From Verrucomicrobiaceae bacterium (GTDB lineage: Bacteria > Verrucomicrobiota > Verrucomicrobiia > Verrucomicrobiales > Verrucomicrobiaceae): a stretch of DNA of 64,000 bases. The notes beneath the pieces are model-generated. The model worked only from the letters and a program-made list of their open reading frames with translations, searched no databases and was not told where the DNA came from. Of the stretch, positions 51,033 through 60,237 are shown piece after piece; the first letter of the stretch is position 1, and each line of letters begins with the position of its first letter. The stretch covers positions 51,084 through 115,083 of the forward strand of contig JAIXSY010000040.1 in assembly GCA_027484445.1 (NCBI GenBank). The letters are read 5' to 3'. The position numbers were made by a program, and so were the translations under genes.

Positions 51033-52058
51033 TCATTCCTCGCTCTCTCTTTGATCGAGATGCTTATCCACAGCCTCAATGATGTGAGGATTGATGCTAT
51101 GTGTGATGGTCTCACAGGCCATGCGCAGTGCATTTTTCATAGCATAGGGGCTCGCGCTACCATGCGAGATGATGGTGATGCCATTGAGCCCTAGCAAAGG
51201 CATGCCACCGGCTTCATCAGCACTGGTGCGCTTGTGAATGGCCTTGAAGGCAGGCTTGGCCATCATGCCGCCGATCTTTGTGCGTGTCGTGGCCATGATC
51301 TCACTTTTGATCATCGAAAACATCGCATGAGCCAAAGCCTCGGAGGTTTTGAGAATAATGTTTCCTGTAAAGCCATCACACACAACGACGTCGGGCGGCG
51401 TCTCCCACAGGTCGTGTCCTTCGACATTACCGATGAAATTCAGACCAGGCGTTTTTTTCAGAAGCTTGCCCGTCTCTTTGCACAGTGCGTTGCCTTTTTC
51501 TTCCTCGGTGCCGTTCGACATCAGCCCAACTCGAGGACTCGGGCGTCCGAGCACATGTCGCGCATAGGCACTTCCCATGATGGCATTTTGCACCAAGTGC
51601 TCAGGCAGGCTGTCGGGGTTCGCTCCGGCGTCGATCAACACCCAATGCTGAGTCATGCTCGGCATGATGGCGGCTATGGCAGGCCGTTCGATGTGTGGCA
51701 ACGTGCGAAGCTTGATCAGGCTTGCCGTCACCGCAGCTCCCGTGTGGCCAGCACTGACGACCGCATCGGCTTTGCCTTCCTTCACGAGATCCACTGCGCG
51801 CGAGATGGAGCTATCTTTCTTTTTGCGCACAGCATCCAGACCACTGTCACTCATATCCACCACCTGCATGGCCTGGACGATTTCCAGGCGATCCGTCGCG
51901 AGAATCCCCTGGACCTGCATCTCACGCTGAATGGCTTCAGGAACACCCACCAAGTAGATTTTCTCAATCTGAGGCAAGGTCTCCAAAGCGAGCTTCACGC
52001 CTCCCATCGGGTTCTGGGGGGCAAAGTCCCCCCCCATGACATCAAGTGCGATTTTCAT
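51033..52058 (-). CDS. plsX: Phosphate acyltransferase PlsX
   Basis: 341 residues. PlsX makes acyl-phosphate from acyl-ACP, feeding PlsY in phospholipid synthesis. It is a peripheral membrane enzyme. Motifs: IALDVMGGDFAPQNPMGG, VSAGHTGAAVTASL, LIDAGANPDS, GLMSNGTEEEKGN, FIGNVEGHDL and CDGFTGNIILKTSE. The usual partners rpmF and fabH are not adjacent; purH lies 127 bp upstream on the same strand. Length is normal. Confidence 0.96.
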   Translation of the reverse strand: MKIALDVMGGDFAPQNPMGGVKLALETLPQIEKIYLVGVPEAIQREMQVQGILATDRLEIVQAMQVVDMSDSGLDAVRKKKDSSISRAVDLVKEGKADAVVSAGHTGAAVTASLIKLRTLPHIERPAIAAIMPSMTQHWVLIDAGANPDSLPEHLVQNAIMGSAYARHVLGRPSPRVGLMSNGTEEEKGNALCKETGKLLKKTPGLNFIGNVEGHDLWETPPDVVVCDGFTGNIILKTSEALAHAMFSMIKSEIMATTRTKIGGMMAKPAFKAIHKRTSADEAGGMPLLGLNGITIISHGSASPYAMKNALRMACETITHSINPHIIEAVDKHLDQRESEE

Positions 52059-52185
52059 GCAGGAGAAAAAGGAAGGTTTGAACCGCCATAGGACGCTAGA
52101 GATGACGCGAAGAATATGCCAGGTGAACCAAGAAGGTGATGGTGAAGTAAACTCAGCAACTTATCAGCCGATTGCCCTCAACGCA

Positions 52186-53724
52186 TCAATGCAAGAAGTG
52201 ACGATGGCCGGTGAAGATCATGGCCATTTTCCGCTCATCTGCCGCATCAATGACCTCTTGGTCACGCAAGCTTCCACCCGGTTGAATAGCTGCTGTGGCA
52301 CCCGCTTCTGCACAGGCGATCAAACCATCTGCAAACGGGAACATAGCATCGGAAGCCACCACACTGCCAGAAAGGCTAAGACCGGCTTCCTTGGCCTTCC
52401 AGACCGCGATGCGGCAGGAATCCACGCGGCTCATCTGACCTGCACCAATGCCCAACGTACGATCGTGAGAGGCAAACACGATGGCATTGGATTTCACATG
52501 CTTCACTACCCGCCAGGCAAAGCGCATCGCTTCAATCTCTTCACGCGTCGGGGGGCGCTTGGTTTTGACCTTGGACTCTAGATCTTCAAGGCCGAGCGCT
52601 CTCGGGTCGCTGTCCATGACCATGAGGCCACCTGGAGCAGAACGAATGATTGGCTGACTGAGAGCTTCAGCCACGCTTGGCAGCATCTGGATGAGACGCA
52701 GGTTTTTCTTCTTCTGCAAAAGAGCACGCGCATCAGCATCGAAGTCAGGTGCAATGATCACATCTGTGAAAATTTCAGAGATGATTTTGGCGAGCCCTAG
52801 CGGCATCGAACGATTGATGACAATGACCCCACCAAATGGCGCTTGCTTGTCCGTCTCAAAGGCCTTGGCCCAAGCTTCGCGTAGATCTTCTTCCGCGCAG
52901 CCGACTCCGCACGGATTGGTGTGCTTCAGGATCGCGACGGTTGGGCGGCGGAACTCATGGATCAGGCCAGCTGCCGACTGAATGTCGAGCACGTTGGTGT
53001 AGCTCAGATCCTTGCCGTGCAGTTGGGTGAAGTAGTCACTGAAGTTTCCGTATAGCGCCGTTTTTTGATGCGGATTGTCTCCGTAACGGAGTTCACTGTG
53101 CAGGGGCAAACTCACCGTGAAGGTCTTTTGCGTGACCTGCTCTTGATTGAGGAAGCTCGCAATCGCCGCATCGTAGGTGCTGGTGCGCTGGAAGACCTTG
53201 CAAGCGAGACGCTCACGAGTGGCCAGCGTGGTATCTCCAGCATTCTCATGCATCTCGGCCAACACCGAACCGTAATCCGCTGGATCACAGACCACCGTGA
53301 CCCAGCGATGATTCTTGGCAGCGCTGCGAAGCATGGAAGGGCCACCGATGTCGATGTTTTCGATCGCCTCTTCGAGGGTGACTCCCTTCTTTGCCACCGT
53401 CTGTTCGAAAGGGTAAAGGTTCACAATAACGAGATCGATGACAGGAATGCTGTGCTTGGCGGCATTGCGCTTGTCTTCGTCATTGTCGCGACGCTGAAGC
53501 AGCCCGCCATGCACCTTAGGATGCAGTGTTTTGACACGGCCATCAAACATCTCAGGAAAACCCGTGTAATCCGAGACATCGGTAACGGTCAGGCCTGCTT
53601 CTTTGAGATGCTTGGCGGTGCCACCTGTCGAGAGCAGCTCGACACCAAGTTCAGAAAGACCTTTGGCAAAGTCGAGCAGGCCGGTTTTGTCAGAAACGGA
53701 AAGGAGTGCGCGGGCGATGGGCAT
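52186..53724 (-). CDS. purH: Bifunctional AICAR transformylase/IMP cyclohydrolase
   Basis: 512 residues catalysing the last two steps of IMP synthesis. The N-terminal MGS-like cyclohydrolase has LSTGGTAKHLKEAGL, GFPEMFDGRVKTLHPKVHGG and NLYPFEQTV. The C-terminal transformylase has ELRYGDNPHQ, LKHTNPCGVGCAE, KHVKSNAIVF and the final GHRHFLH. Length and motifs are complete. It is co-directional with plsX. No other pur gene is nearby. Confidence 0.97.
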   Translation of the reverse strand: MPIARALLSVSDKTGLLDFAKGLSELGVELLSTGGTAKHLKEAGLTVTDVSDYTGFPEMFDGRVKTLHPKVHGGLLQRRDNDEDKRNAAKHSIPVIDLVIVNLYPFEQTVAKKGVTLEEAIENIDIGGPSMLRSAAKNHRWVTVVCDPADYGSVLAEMHENAGDTTLATRERLACKVFQRTSTYDAAIASFLNQEQVTQKTFTVSLPLHSELRYGDNPHQKTALYGNFSDYFTQLHGKDLSYTNVLDIQSAAGLIHEFRRPTVAILKHTNPCGVGCAEEDLREAWAKAFETDKQAPFGGVIVINRSMPLGLAKIISEIFTDVIIAPDFDADARALLQKKKNLRLIQMLPSVAEALSQPIIRSAPGGLMVMDSDPRALGLEDLESKVKTKRPPTREEIEAMRFAWRVVKHVKSNAIVFASHDRTLGIGAGQMSRVDSCRIAVWKAKEAGLSLSGSVVASDAMFPFADGLIACAEAGATAAIQPGGSLRDQEVIDAADERKMAMIFTGHRHFLH

Positions 53725-53785
53725 GTGAGGGTGATTTCGGGAGGGTCAGAGTAATGTCGCGGATGTGCCGCCGGGCAAGGGCACG

Positions 53786-54730
53786 TTACGGAGCTGGCTT
53801 CGCGGTTTGGGTCGGTTTGGCCGGGGCTGGCTTCGGCTCCACGTAGGGTGGATTGGTGTAGGCACCTGGGGCGACTTCTTGAAGATTCGCAGGAACGTCT
53901 GCCTGAAGCTGCCCTAGCGCCCAGCGGATGCCACCCACCAAAATGGATTGAAAAGTGGGGTGCGTCCAGATGTCCTCACGGTGCCCCATGGCCGTGTACC
54001 AGACGCGCCCTTCACCTTCTTTGCGTGCCCAAGTGCTGGGAAAGGGAGGCCTCTGGTATTCATCTCCCTTCATGGCAGGGGCGTCCATGACGCTCAGGAC
54101 GTGAATGTCAGGGGTGAAATCCTTCAGAGAATACCACTCCTCGTGCAGTGAATACTCGGATGGCACCGATTCGAAACCAGGAAACTTGGGGTTAGTGACG
54201 GTGTTCTTGGCCACCTGTTGGGCACCATGCTTGATGAATTCAGCCCCCAAAAAGCGCACATAAGGATCGGCCTGATCACCATGATTTTGAAAGCGTTCAG
54301 GACCTTTCTTGGATTCGTTGTTGGTGTGGAAGGTGTCGCTGGCAGAATGCGTGCCGATGAATCCCTTCCCTGCTTTGACAAAATCAAAAAGGGCCTGCTT
54401 CCCTTCAGGGGTCATGGGCGGCTGCTTGTCAGTGCCTGATTCCAGAAGATTTCCCGTCGTGTAAAAAAACACGGCATCGAACTGCGCCAGGTAAGCAGGG
54501 CTGAACTTGGAGCCATCCTTCGAGAACTCGAAGTCCCAGCCATGCTGGTGGCCAAGCTCCTGGAGCACTTTTTCCGCATGGCTAGGCTGGCCGTTTTTCC
54601 AGGAAATGACGCTATGCTCAAAACCGCTCGATTTGCTGAAGAACAGGATGCGCGGTTTTTTTGCCTCAGGCAGTGCCCAAGCGAGGCCTAGAACGAGAAG
54701 AAGACAGGTGAACGGAAGAAAGATCTTCAT
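53786..54730 (-). CDS. Secreted ThuA-domain protein
   Basis: ATG 54730 gives 314 residues with a signal peptide (KIFLPFTCLLLVLGLAWA). The class I amidotransferase-like ThuA fold shows RILFFSKSSGFEHSVI, FDAVFFYTTGNLL, GKGFIGTHSASDTFH, HEEWYSLKDF, WARKEGEGRVWYTAMGHRED and FQSILVGGIRWALG. It ends in a Pro/Lys tail. ThuA proteins are implicated in sugar (trehalose-type) use and are abundant as secreted paralogues in PVC bacteria. Recent work on relatives suggests keto-glycoside or disaccharide processing; the substrate here is unknown. Confidence 0.85.
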   Translation of the reverse strand: MKIFLPFTCLLLVLGLAWALPEAKKPRILFFSKSSGFEHSVISWKNGQPSHAEKVLQELGHQHGWDFEFSKDGSKFSPAYLAQFDAVFFYTTGNLLESGTDKQPPMTPEGKQALFDFVKAGKGFIGTHSASDTFHTNNESKKGPERFQNHGDQADPYVRFLGAEFIKHGAQQVAKNTVTNPKFPGFESVPSEYSLHEEWYSLKDFTPDIHVLSVMDAPAMKGDEYQRPPFPSTWARKEGEGRVWYTAMGHREDIWTHPTFQSILVGGIRWALGQLQADVPANLQEVAPGAYTNPPYVEPKPAPAKPTQTAKPAP

Positions 54731-54800
54731 GAGAGGAAGACGAGTGGTGAGCACCGACTGCGCCCGCAATCAATGGCGAACTGACTTTCCCCACCACTGT

Positions 54801-56030
54801 TCAGTAGATCATGGCATCGGCTGGCGCGGCAGTTTCCTCGATCGCGGTGGCCTCAATGACGGGGACCGTTTGGTCTCCTTCTTTCTTATAAGTCATTTTC
54901 CCCACCACTTTCACCCAACTCATCTCCTTGAACTCAGGCGCTTTTTTCCCGAAATCGACAGGCACGGAGTAGGGGCGTGCATCTGCCGCACAGCACTGAA
55001 CCATGAGGCGGAAAACACGCAGTCGATGGCCATTCTCATTGTTGACCTTTTCCGGCAAGACCTGGGCAACGGTCTCAATGCCCTGCCCTTGGATGACTTT
55101 CTGAACTTCCAAGTCACCTGCAGTGTAGTAAATCTCAGGCACTTCTAGAATGAAGTTGCCATCTTTGCTTTGGGGAACCTGCTTTTTCAGGTCTTCTAAC
55201 GTGAAACTGCCAAAGCTCTGCGCTTTGTCGGGCGGAGGTGGAGATGCCTTCGCGATGTTTTCTGCCTTTTTGTACTGATCTGGCGGCGGCAGCGGCGTGG
55301 TCGGAAGGGGCGTAGGTGCGGGAGCCGTTCGCATCGAGGCTGGTTTGTCTGTTCGAAGTGCGAACTTATCAGCGTTGGTTTGGTCCGAGTAGTTTGGGTT
55401 ATAGAGCCCTTTGTTCATCACCGCATTCGCACTGTATCGATCCGGCGTGTGAAAAGCAGCCCAAGAGAGCGGTGCGATGAGAACCAAGATGGCACCCATT
55501 CGACCGAGCCAACCGCTTTCCTCCAAGATGCCATGGCCATGATGCTCATGCGAGTGGTGCGCATGATGCTCCTGAGAATGATCGTGCCCGCAGTTCACAG
55601 GATCATGCGCGTGATCGTGGCCATGATCGTGACCGCAGCCAGCAGGGTGGTGATGTTCCTCATGCGTATGCGCACCATGCTCAGCCTCATCATGTCCATG
55701 GTCATGATGAGCGTGATCGTGAACATCGCAGGGGCCAGGGTGATGCCCATGCTGGCAGGGGACTGGAACCGCTTTTTTTTCCACCGCATCATGATCATGG
55801 TCACAGCCGTGGGAGGAACAGCCCCCATCGTCTGCCTGTGTCGTAAATAGATTGAACAAAGCCACAATGGCCATGCCGATGCCTGCCACGAGAACCATAT
55901 CCCGGAAAATACCATCAGGAGGTAGATAGGCAGCGACGCGACCGCTCACATGAAAGTAAAGCAGAACGGCACTCCACAGAAGCATGATCAGGATGCCAAT
56001 GAAATGAAGGGTGGTGCGGATGCCTGTCAT
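54801..56030 (-). CDS. TIGR03943/DUF1980 (YcgQ-like) protein with His-rich linker
   Basis: 409 residues. Two N-terminal helices (TLHFIGILIMLLWSAVLLYF, DMVLVAGIGMAIVALFNLF) are followed by a loop of ~95 residues with 33 histidines and 6 cysteines by my count (DHDHD, HDHAHHDHGHDE, HEHHGHG). A third helix (GAILVLIAPLSWAAF) leads to a C-terminal beta domain (GNFILEVPEIYY, LRVFRLMVQCCAADARPYSV, WVKVVGKMTYKKEGD) typical of the TIGR03943 family. The partner permease is 46 bp upstream. The pair resembles B. subtilis ycgQ-ycgR, often found under zinc (Zur) control. Metal handling is plausible but unproven here. Confidence 0.85.
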   Translation of the reverse strand: MTGIRTTLHFIGILIMLLWSAVLLYFHVSGRVAAYLPPDGIFRDMVLVAGIGMAIVALFNLFTTQADDGGCSSHGCDHDHDAVEKKAVPVPCQHGHHPGPCDVHDHAHHDHGHDEAEHGAHTHEEHHHPAGCGHDHGHDHAHDPVNCGHDHSQEHHAHHSHEHHGHGILEESGWLGRMGAILVLIAPLSWAAFHTPDRYSANAVMNKGLYNPNYSDQTNADKFALRTDKPASMRTAPAPTPLPTTPLPPPDQYKKAENIAKASPPPPDKAQSFGSFTLEDLKKQVPQSKDGNFILEVPEIYYTAGDLEVQKVIQGQGIETVAQVLPEKVNNENGHRLRVFRLMVQCCAADARPYSVPVDFGKKAPEFKEMSWVKVVGKMTYKKEGDQTVPVIEATAIEETAAPADAMIY

Positions 56031-56076
56031 GGGACGGAGGGAACGAGGGTTAAATCACACAAAAAACGAAAGCCTG

Positions 56077-57060
56077 TCATTTCGTAGCCAGCTTTTGGAT
56101 CATCATCATCCAAGGTTCAGAAAGAACGCCAACCAGAATGAACAAACCTATCAAAAGAGCCATCACGACACGCCCTTTGAAAACACCAGAGTAGAGAAAC
56201 AGAAGTTTGATGTCCATCATCGGCCCGAAGACCAAAAACGCCAATTTGGCCGCCATGGAGAAAACCGCCATGGGGGCAGCGATGAAAGCGTCCGAGGTAC
56301 TGCAAAGCGAGAGAACAATGGCCAATCCCATGATCGAGGGCAGCGCAAGCCATTCATTGCTGGCAACAGTGTTCAGAATGGACTGATCGACCTGCGTGTT
56401 GAAGACCGCAGTGATGATCACACCGATGGTGAAATACATGGACGTGTCGAGAAAGTCACCCATCGCGGCGCGCATGGCATGGACGAGTTTGGCATTGAAA
56501 CTCACGGCCTGAATCTTTGCTGGGCTCGTGGTAGGGCCAGCTTCAGCCACCGCTTTCGCCAGTTTTTCTTTCAAAATCTGCTCAGGCCGGAAACGCAAAA
56601 CCACGAGTCCCACGATAACCGCAACCGCATAACCCAAGGAGAGACGAGACAAGGTCATGGTGGCATTGCCAAGAGTTTCCCACCCACTGACCTTTTGGAA
56701 TTCTTTGAAGGCAGTTAGCGTGCTCACAGCGACGATCGGATTCATGATCGGTGCAGCCAGCATGTAGGTCACCGCGCAGGAAACGGGCAATCCTTTCTGA
56801 ACCAATCTCTTGATCACAGGCACGACGGCACATTCACAGACAGGGAAAATTAAGCCCAACGCTCCCGCTACCAAGGTGGAGAGCACACCGTTTCTCGGCA
56901 GCACTTTGTCCAAGAACCTAGAATCCAAGAAAGCGGAGATCAGCCCCGAGAGCACCGTGCCCACGAGAATGTAAGGAGCCCCTTCAAAAACAATGCTCAG
57001 AAAGGCCATCAGGACATCGCCTAGACGGCTGGGCTCAGGAAGGGCAGCGAAGAAAAACAT
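56077..57060 (-). CDS. DUF318/UPF0718 (YcgR-like) permease
   Basis: A 327-residue inner-membrane protein with about eight helices. The family hallmarks are FEGAPYILVGTVLSG, FPVCECAVVPVIKRLVQKGLP, YMLAAPIMNPIVAVSTL and LCSTSDAFIAAP. Conserved Cys-x-Cys in FPVCEC (one spacer residue) and the CSTSD motif suggest a metal or thiol-dependent substrate. It is encoded just upstream of its usual partner, the TIGR03943 protein. The transported substrate has not been established for the family as far as I know. Confidence 0.85.
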   Translation of the reverse strand: MFFFAALPEPSRLGDVLMAFLSIVFEGAPYILVGTVLSGLISAFLDSRFLDKVLPRNGVLSTLVAGALGLIFPVCECAVVPVIKRLVQKGLPVSCAVTYMLAAPIMNPIVAVSTLTAFKEFQKVSGWETLGNATMTLSRLSLGYAVAVIVGLVVLRFRPEQILKEKLAKAVAEAGPTTSPAKIQAVSFNAKLVHAMRAAMGDFLDTSMYFTIGVIITAVFNTQVDQSILNTVASNEWLALPSIMGLAIVLSLCSTSDAFIAAPMAVFSMAAKLAFLVFGPMMDIKLLFLYSGVFKGRVVMALLIGLFILVGVLSEPWMMMIQKLATK

Positions 57061-57132
57061 GGTCAGGCCGTCTTTAAACGTCTCTCAAGGCTCGCTTCAA
57101 GCGGGAAAGGCATCGCCCCAAGTCTAGTTTGG

Positions 57133-57167
57133 ACAAAAAACCCCCGGTTGCAGAGCAACCGGGGGTT
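57133..57167 (-). terminator. Rho-independent terminator after amt
   Basis: A 13-bp perfect stem (57139-57151 with 57155-57167, core ACCCCCGGTTGC) has a 3-base loop. It is followed on the minus strand by six T (complement of 57135-57140). It ends the amt transcript before the permease gene. Confidence 0.93.
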
Positions 57168-57205
57168 CAGCGTGTAAGAACTTAGTGCGATCCTTCTCCT
57201 GCAAA

Positions 57206-58819
57206 TCAGGACCGGGTCACGGTCTGGAAGTCAGGATAAGCCACATTGCCGTGCTCACCGATATCGAGACCTTCAAACTCTTCCTCGGCGCTGACACGGA
57301 TACCGAAGATGATTTTGATGATGAACCAGAGAACCAGGGACAGGATAAACACAACACCTCCAACGAGGCAGACTCCCTTGAGCTGCTGCATGAACTGAGC
57401 GCTTGCGGTCAGGCCGGTATCTAGAGCAGCGACGGTTTTGGCGATATCCGTGTTGTAGAACAATCCAAGTGCAAGGGTGCCCCAAATCCCATTCACCAAG
57501 TGAACAGAAAGTGCTCCCACAGGATCATCGAGTCTCAGCTTGTCGAAGAAAACAACGGCCAGAACCACCAGAATTCCACCCACGAATCCGATCACAGCAC
57601 CGCTTGTGATGGTTGTGAAAGCGCAAGGAGCGGTGATGGCCACCAAACCTGCAAGGCATCCGTTCAGAACCATGGAAAGGTCAGGCTTTTTGAGGACAAT
57701 CCAAGCGGTGATGAGTGAACCAATCGCACCGGTGGCGGCAGCGATGTTGGTGTTGACCAAGATGTGAGAGATGGCCGCACCGTCCATGGCTGCCATGGTC
57801 GAACCAGGGTTGAAACCAAACCATCCGAGCCAGAGAATCAGAACGCCAAGAGCTGCGCTGGTCATGTTGTGGCCGGGAATAGCGTTGATTTTGCCGTCTT
57901 TGAATTTTCCTTTGCGTGCACCCAGAACAATGACGCCAGCCAATGCTGCCCAACCACCCACAGAGTGCACCACGGTCGATCCTGCAAAGTCGCGGAAGTT
58001 CCCAAAGAAGTCGCCTTCACCAGGAGTCATGCCGAGGATACCGCCGCCCCAGATCCAGTGGCCTGAAACGGGATAAATGAAAGCCACCAGGATGAAGGAG
58101 AAAATCATGAAGCTGTGGAACTTGATGCGCTCGGCAACAGCACCCGAAACAATCGTCGCCGCAGTTCCTGCGAACACGAGTTGGAAGAAGAATTTGGCCC
58201 AGAGAGGAACTGGCGTCCAATTGATGGAGCTGTAGATGCCCTCATACTTGGTCGTTGAGAACGGATTCATGGAGGCATAGGCCTCTCCCAAAGCAGGAGA
58301 ATTGTCGGCCCCAGAGACAAAGAAACTTCCGACGGTCGCTAACCAAGGTGTAGTTCCATCTGCAAACATCAGATCCCATCCAATGATCCAGAAGGAAAGA
58401 GTGGAGATCGCAAAGACAATGAAGTTTTTGAAGAGAATGTTGACGCAGTTTTTCTGCTGGCAGAGACCGGATTCAACCAGCGCGAAGCCTGCATTCATCC
58501 AAAACACCAAGAAACCAGCGAAGAGAACCCAGACCGTGTCCAAGCCTGTGCGAAGAGCACTGAGAGTCGCCGGATCGATAGCAGGAGCTGCCTCAGCCGC
58601 AGGAGCGGGTGCTGGTTCTGCGGCAGGAGCAGCAGGTGCGGCTTCAGCTGGCGCAGGAGCAGGAGCCGGTGCTGCCGCTGGAGGCGCAGGGGCGGGTTCA
58701 ACAGCAGCAGGAGGTGCTGCATCTTGGGCATGAGCTGGAGGCGCTACGGTGAGCCCCCAGAGGGTTAGTGCCGCTGTCGCGGCAACCAGACATCCAGTCC
58801 ATTTCTGTGTGGTCAGCAT
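57206..58819 (-). CDS. amt: Ammonium transporter Amt
   Basis: 537 residues. A signal-like first segment (CLVAATAALTLWGLTVAPPAHA) and a ~55-residue Pro/Ala-rich stretch precede the Amt core of 11 helices. Core motifs: GLDTVWVLFAGFLVFWMNAGFALVE (read in parts), GADNSP, GSTVVHSVGGWAAL (first pore His), GWFGFNPGS and HLVNGIWGTLA (second pore His). The extra N-terminus is longer than in E. coli AmtB. No glnK/PII gene is adjacent. It complements the nitrate island by ammonium uptake or recapture. It is monocistronic, with a strong terminator. Confidence 0.95.
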   Translation of the reverse strand: MLTTQKWTGCLVAATAALTLWGLTVAPPAHAQDAAPPAAVEPAPAPPAAAPAPAPAPAEAAPAAPAAEPAPAPAAEAAPAIDPATLSALRTGLDTVWVLFAGFLVFWMNAGFALVESGLCQQKNCVNILFKNFIVFAISTLSFWIIGWDLMFADGTTPWLATVGSFFVSGADNSPALGEAYASMNPFSTTKYEGIYSSINWTPVPLWAKFFFQLVFAGTAATIVSGAVAERIKFHSFMIFSFILVAFIYPVSGHWIWGGGILGMTPGEGDFFGNFRDFAGSTVVHSVGGWAALAGVIVLGARKGKFKDGKINAIPGHNMTSAALGVLILWLGWFGFNPGSTMAAMDGAAISHILVNTNIAAATGAIGSLITAWIVLKKPDLSMVLNGCLAGLVAITAPCAFTTITSGAVIGFVGGILVVLAVVFFDKLRLDDPVGALSVHLVNGIWGTLALGLFYNTDIAKTVAALDTGLTASAQFMQQLKGVCLVGGVVFILSLVLWFIIKIIFGIRVSAEEEFEGLDIGEHGNVAYPDFQTVTRS

Positions 58820-59014
58820 AATCTTGGCTAGTGTTGTGTTGTGGTTTGTGTTGGCGGCTCAGTGAACCGATTCAGGGCCTGTTAAGCAGAGTGCGTGCCA
58901 ATTTGCCCCAGCTCACCGGACGCTCACGGTCGAGAAATCGACAGGTTATCAACTTTGGGAACAACCTTTTGTGTTCCAGCAACGTAAGGCGGCCCCCTGG
59001 ATGGATAACTAGCG

Positions 59015-60136
59015 TTAGCTCAATGATTGAACGACAGCCTCAGCCGCGCGACGATAAGCCCCGGGCAGACCGAGCATGGCAGTCACAGTCGCCAACTCTT
59101 GTTCGAGCTGCTGACGCCGCTCATGATCTGTGAGCAGGCTTTGCATCTCACGTGCCAGACTCTCCGGCTGGAAATCCCCCTGCACCAATTCTTTCACCAC
59201 ATCCCGCTTTGCTAAAATATTCACCATGCCGATTCGTTCGATGCGAACGACGATCTTGGCTGCAAGGTAGGTCAATGGATTGACCTGATAGATCAGTGCA
59301 TAGGGCAGACCGAGACAAGCAGCCTCTAAGGTCGCCGTTCCGCTCGCGACGGCCCCCACCTGGCATCTCTGCATTAGGTCATAGACGGTGCCGACCTCAA
59401 TCCAGGCCTTCGCCTCTGGCATTCCCACTCGGTCAGCAATGTCACGCATGACCGCAGCCAGCGTCTCATTGGCTGCCGAAATGACAAAACGAGCCTCAGG
59501 CACTGTTTTGAGCAGGAGACGTGAGGCCTGCAAGATTGTCGGCAAAAGCTTTTTCACTTCATTTCGGCGACTGCCCGGAAACCATCCGACCAGACCGGTC
59601 TCACGGCTCCAATCGCGGCGCAGGATCATGACACGATCCACCATGGGATGCCCACCGAAGACGGTTGGCAGGCCGCTCTTTTCATAGAATTCCTTCTCAA
59701 AAGGAAAGATGCAAATCATCAGGTCGAGCACCTTTGCCATGATCTTCACCCTTCCCTTTTTCCAGGCCCAAACTTGGGGACTGATGTAATAGATCAGCTT
59801 CCCGGAATAACCTCCTTCACGTAGGGCCTTGGCCAGTCGGAGATTGAAGCCAGGGTAGTCCACCAACACGACCGCCTTGGGCTTTTCTGTGAGGATCTGC
59901 CTGACGCTCTGAGTCATCTTCTCCTTGAAGTAGCCATACATTTTCAGGACTTCCCAAAGCCCCACGACTCCTGCTTTTTGCACCCAGTCGTCAATGCCCA
60001 CGCCGACCTCGGCCAGCATCTTCGGCCCCCCGAGTCCTGTGATACGGAGTTCAGGCCGACGCACATGCAGCTCGCGAATCAATCCAGCAGCGTGGGTATC
60101 TCCGCTGATCTCTCCAGCGATGAAGTGAAGGTGCAT
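59015..60136 (-). CDS. lpxB: Lipid-A-disaccharide synthase
   Basis: A 373-residue GT19 glycosyltransferase joining UDP-diacylglucosamine and lipid X in lipid A synthesis at the inner membrane. Motifs: FIAGEISGDTHAAGLI, GLGGPKM, VVLVDYPGFNLRLAKAL, YYISPQVWAWKKGR, LPFEKEFY-like IFPFEKEFYEK, VGWFPGSRRNEVKKLLP and ASGTATLEAACLGLP. It proves an LPS-making Gram-negative envelope. It lies 101 bp downstream of the Gfo/Idh gene on the same strand. Confidence 0.96.
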   Translation of the reverse strand: MHLHFIAGEISGDTHAAGLIRELHVRRPELRITGLGGPKMLAEVGVGIDDWVQKAGVVGLWEVLKMYGYFKEKMTQSVRQILTEKPKAVVLVDYPGFNLRLAKALREGGYSGKLIYYISPQVWAWKKGRVKIMAKVLDLMICIFPFEKEFYEKSGLPTVFGGHPMVDRVMILRRDWSRETGLVGWFPGSRRNEVKKLLPTILQASRLLLKTVPEARFVISAANETLAAVMRDIADRVGMPEAKAWIEVGTVYDLMQRCQVGAVASGTATLEAACLGLPYALIYQVNPLTYLAAKIVVRIERIGMVNILAKRDVVKELVQGDFQPESLAREMQSLLTDHERRQQLEQELATVTAMLGLPGAYRRAAEAVVQSLS

Positions 60137-60237
60137 GAAAGGAAAAAGTCAGGAATGGGCAGAGGAAAAACAGGATCGAATCACCATTCAAAGCCCAAAT
60201 CGCAGTCACCTGCCCTAGGGCCGAGGCACTTCAAAGA

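Noticed and set aside
52010..52045. G/C-run inverted repeat at the start of plsX as a regulatory hairpin
   Set aside because: It is explained by codons of the conserved DVMGGDFAPQNPMGG motif.
55380..55850. Met/Val-rich plus-strand frame opposite the His-rich loop
   Set aside because: It is the complement of the His/Asp repeat codons; the membrane-like look is compositional.
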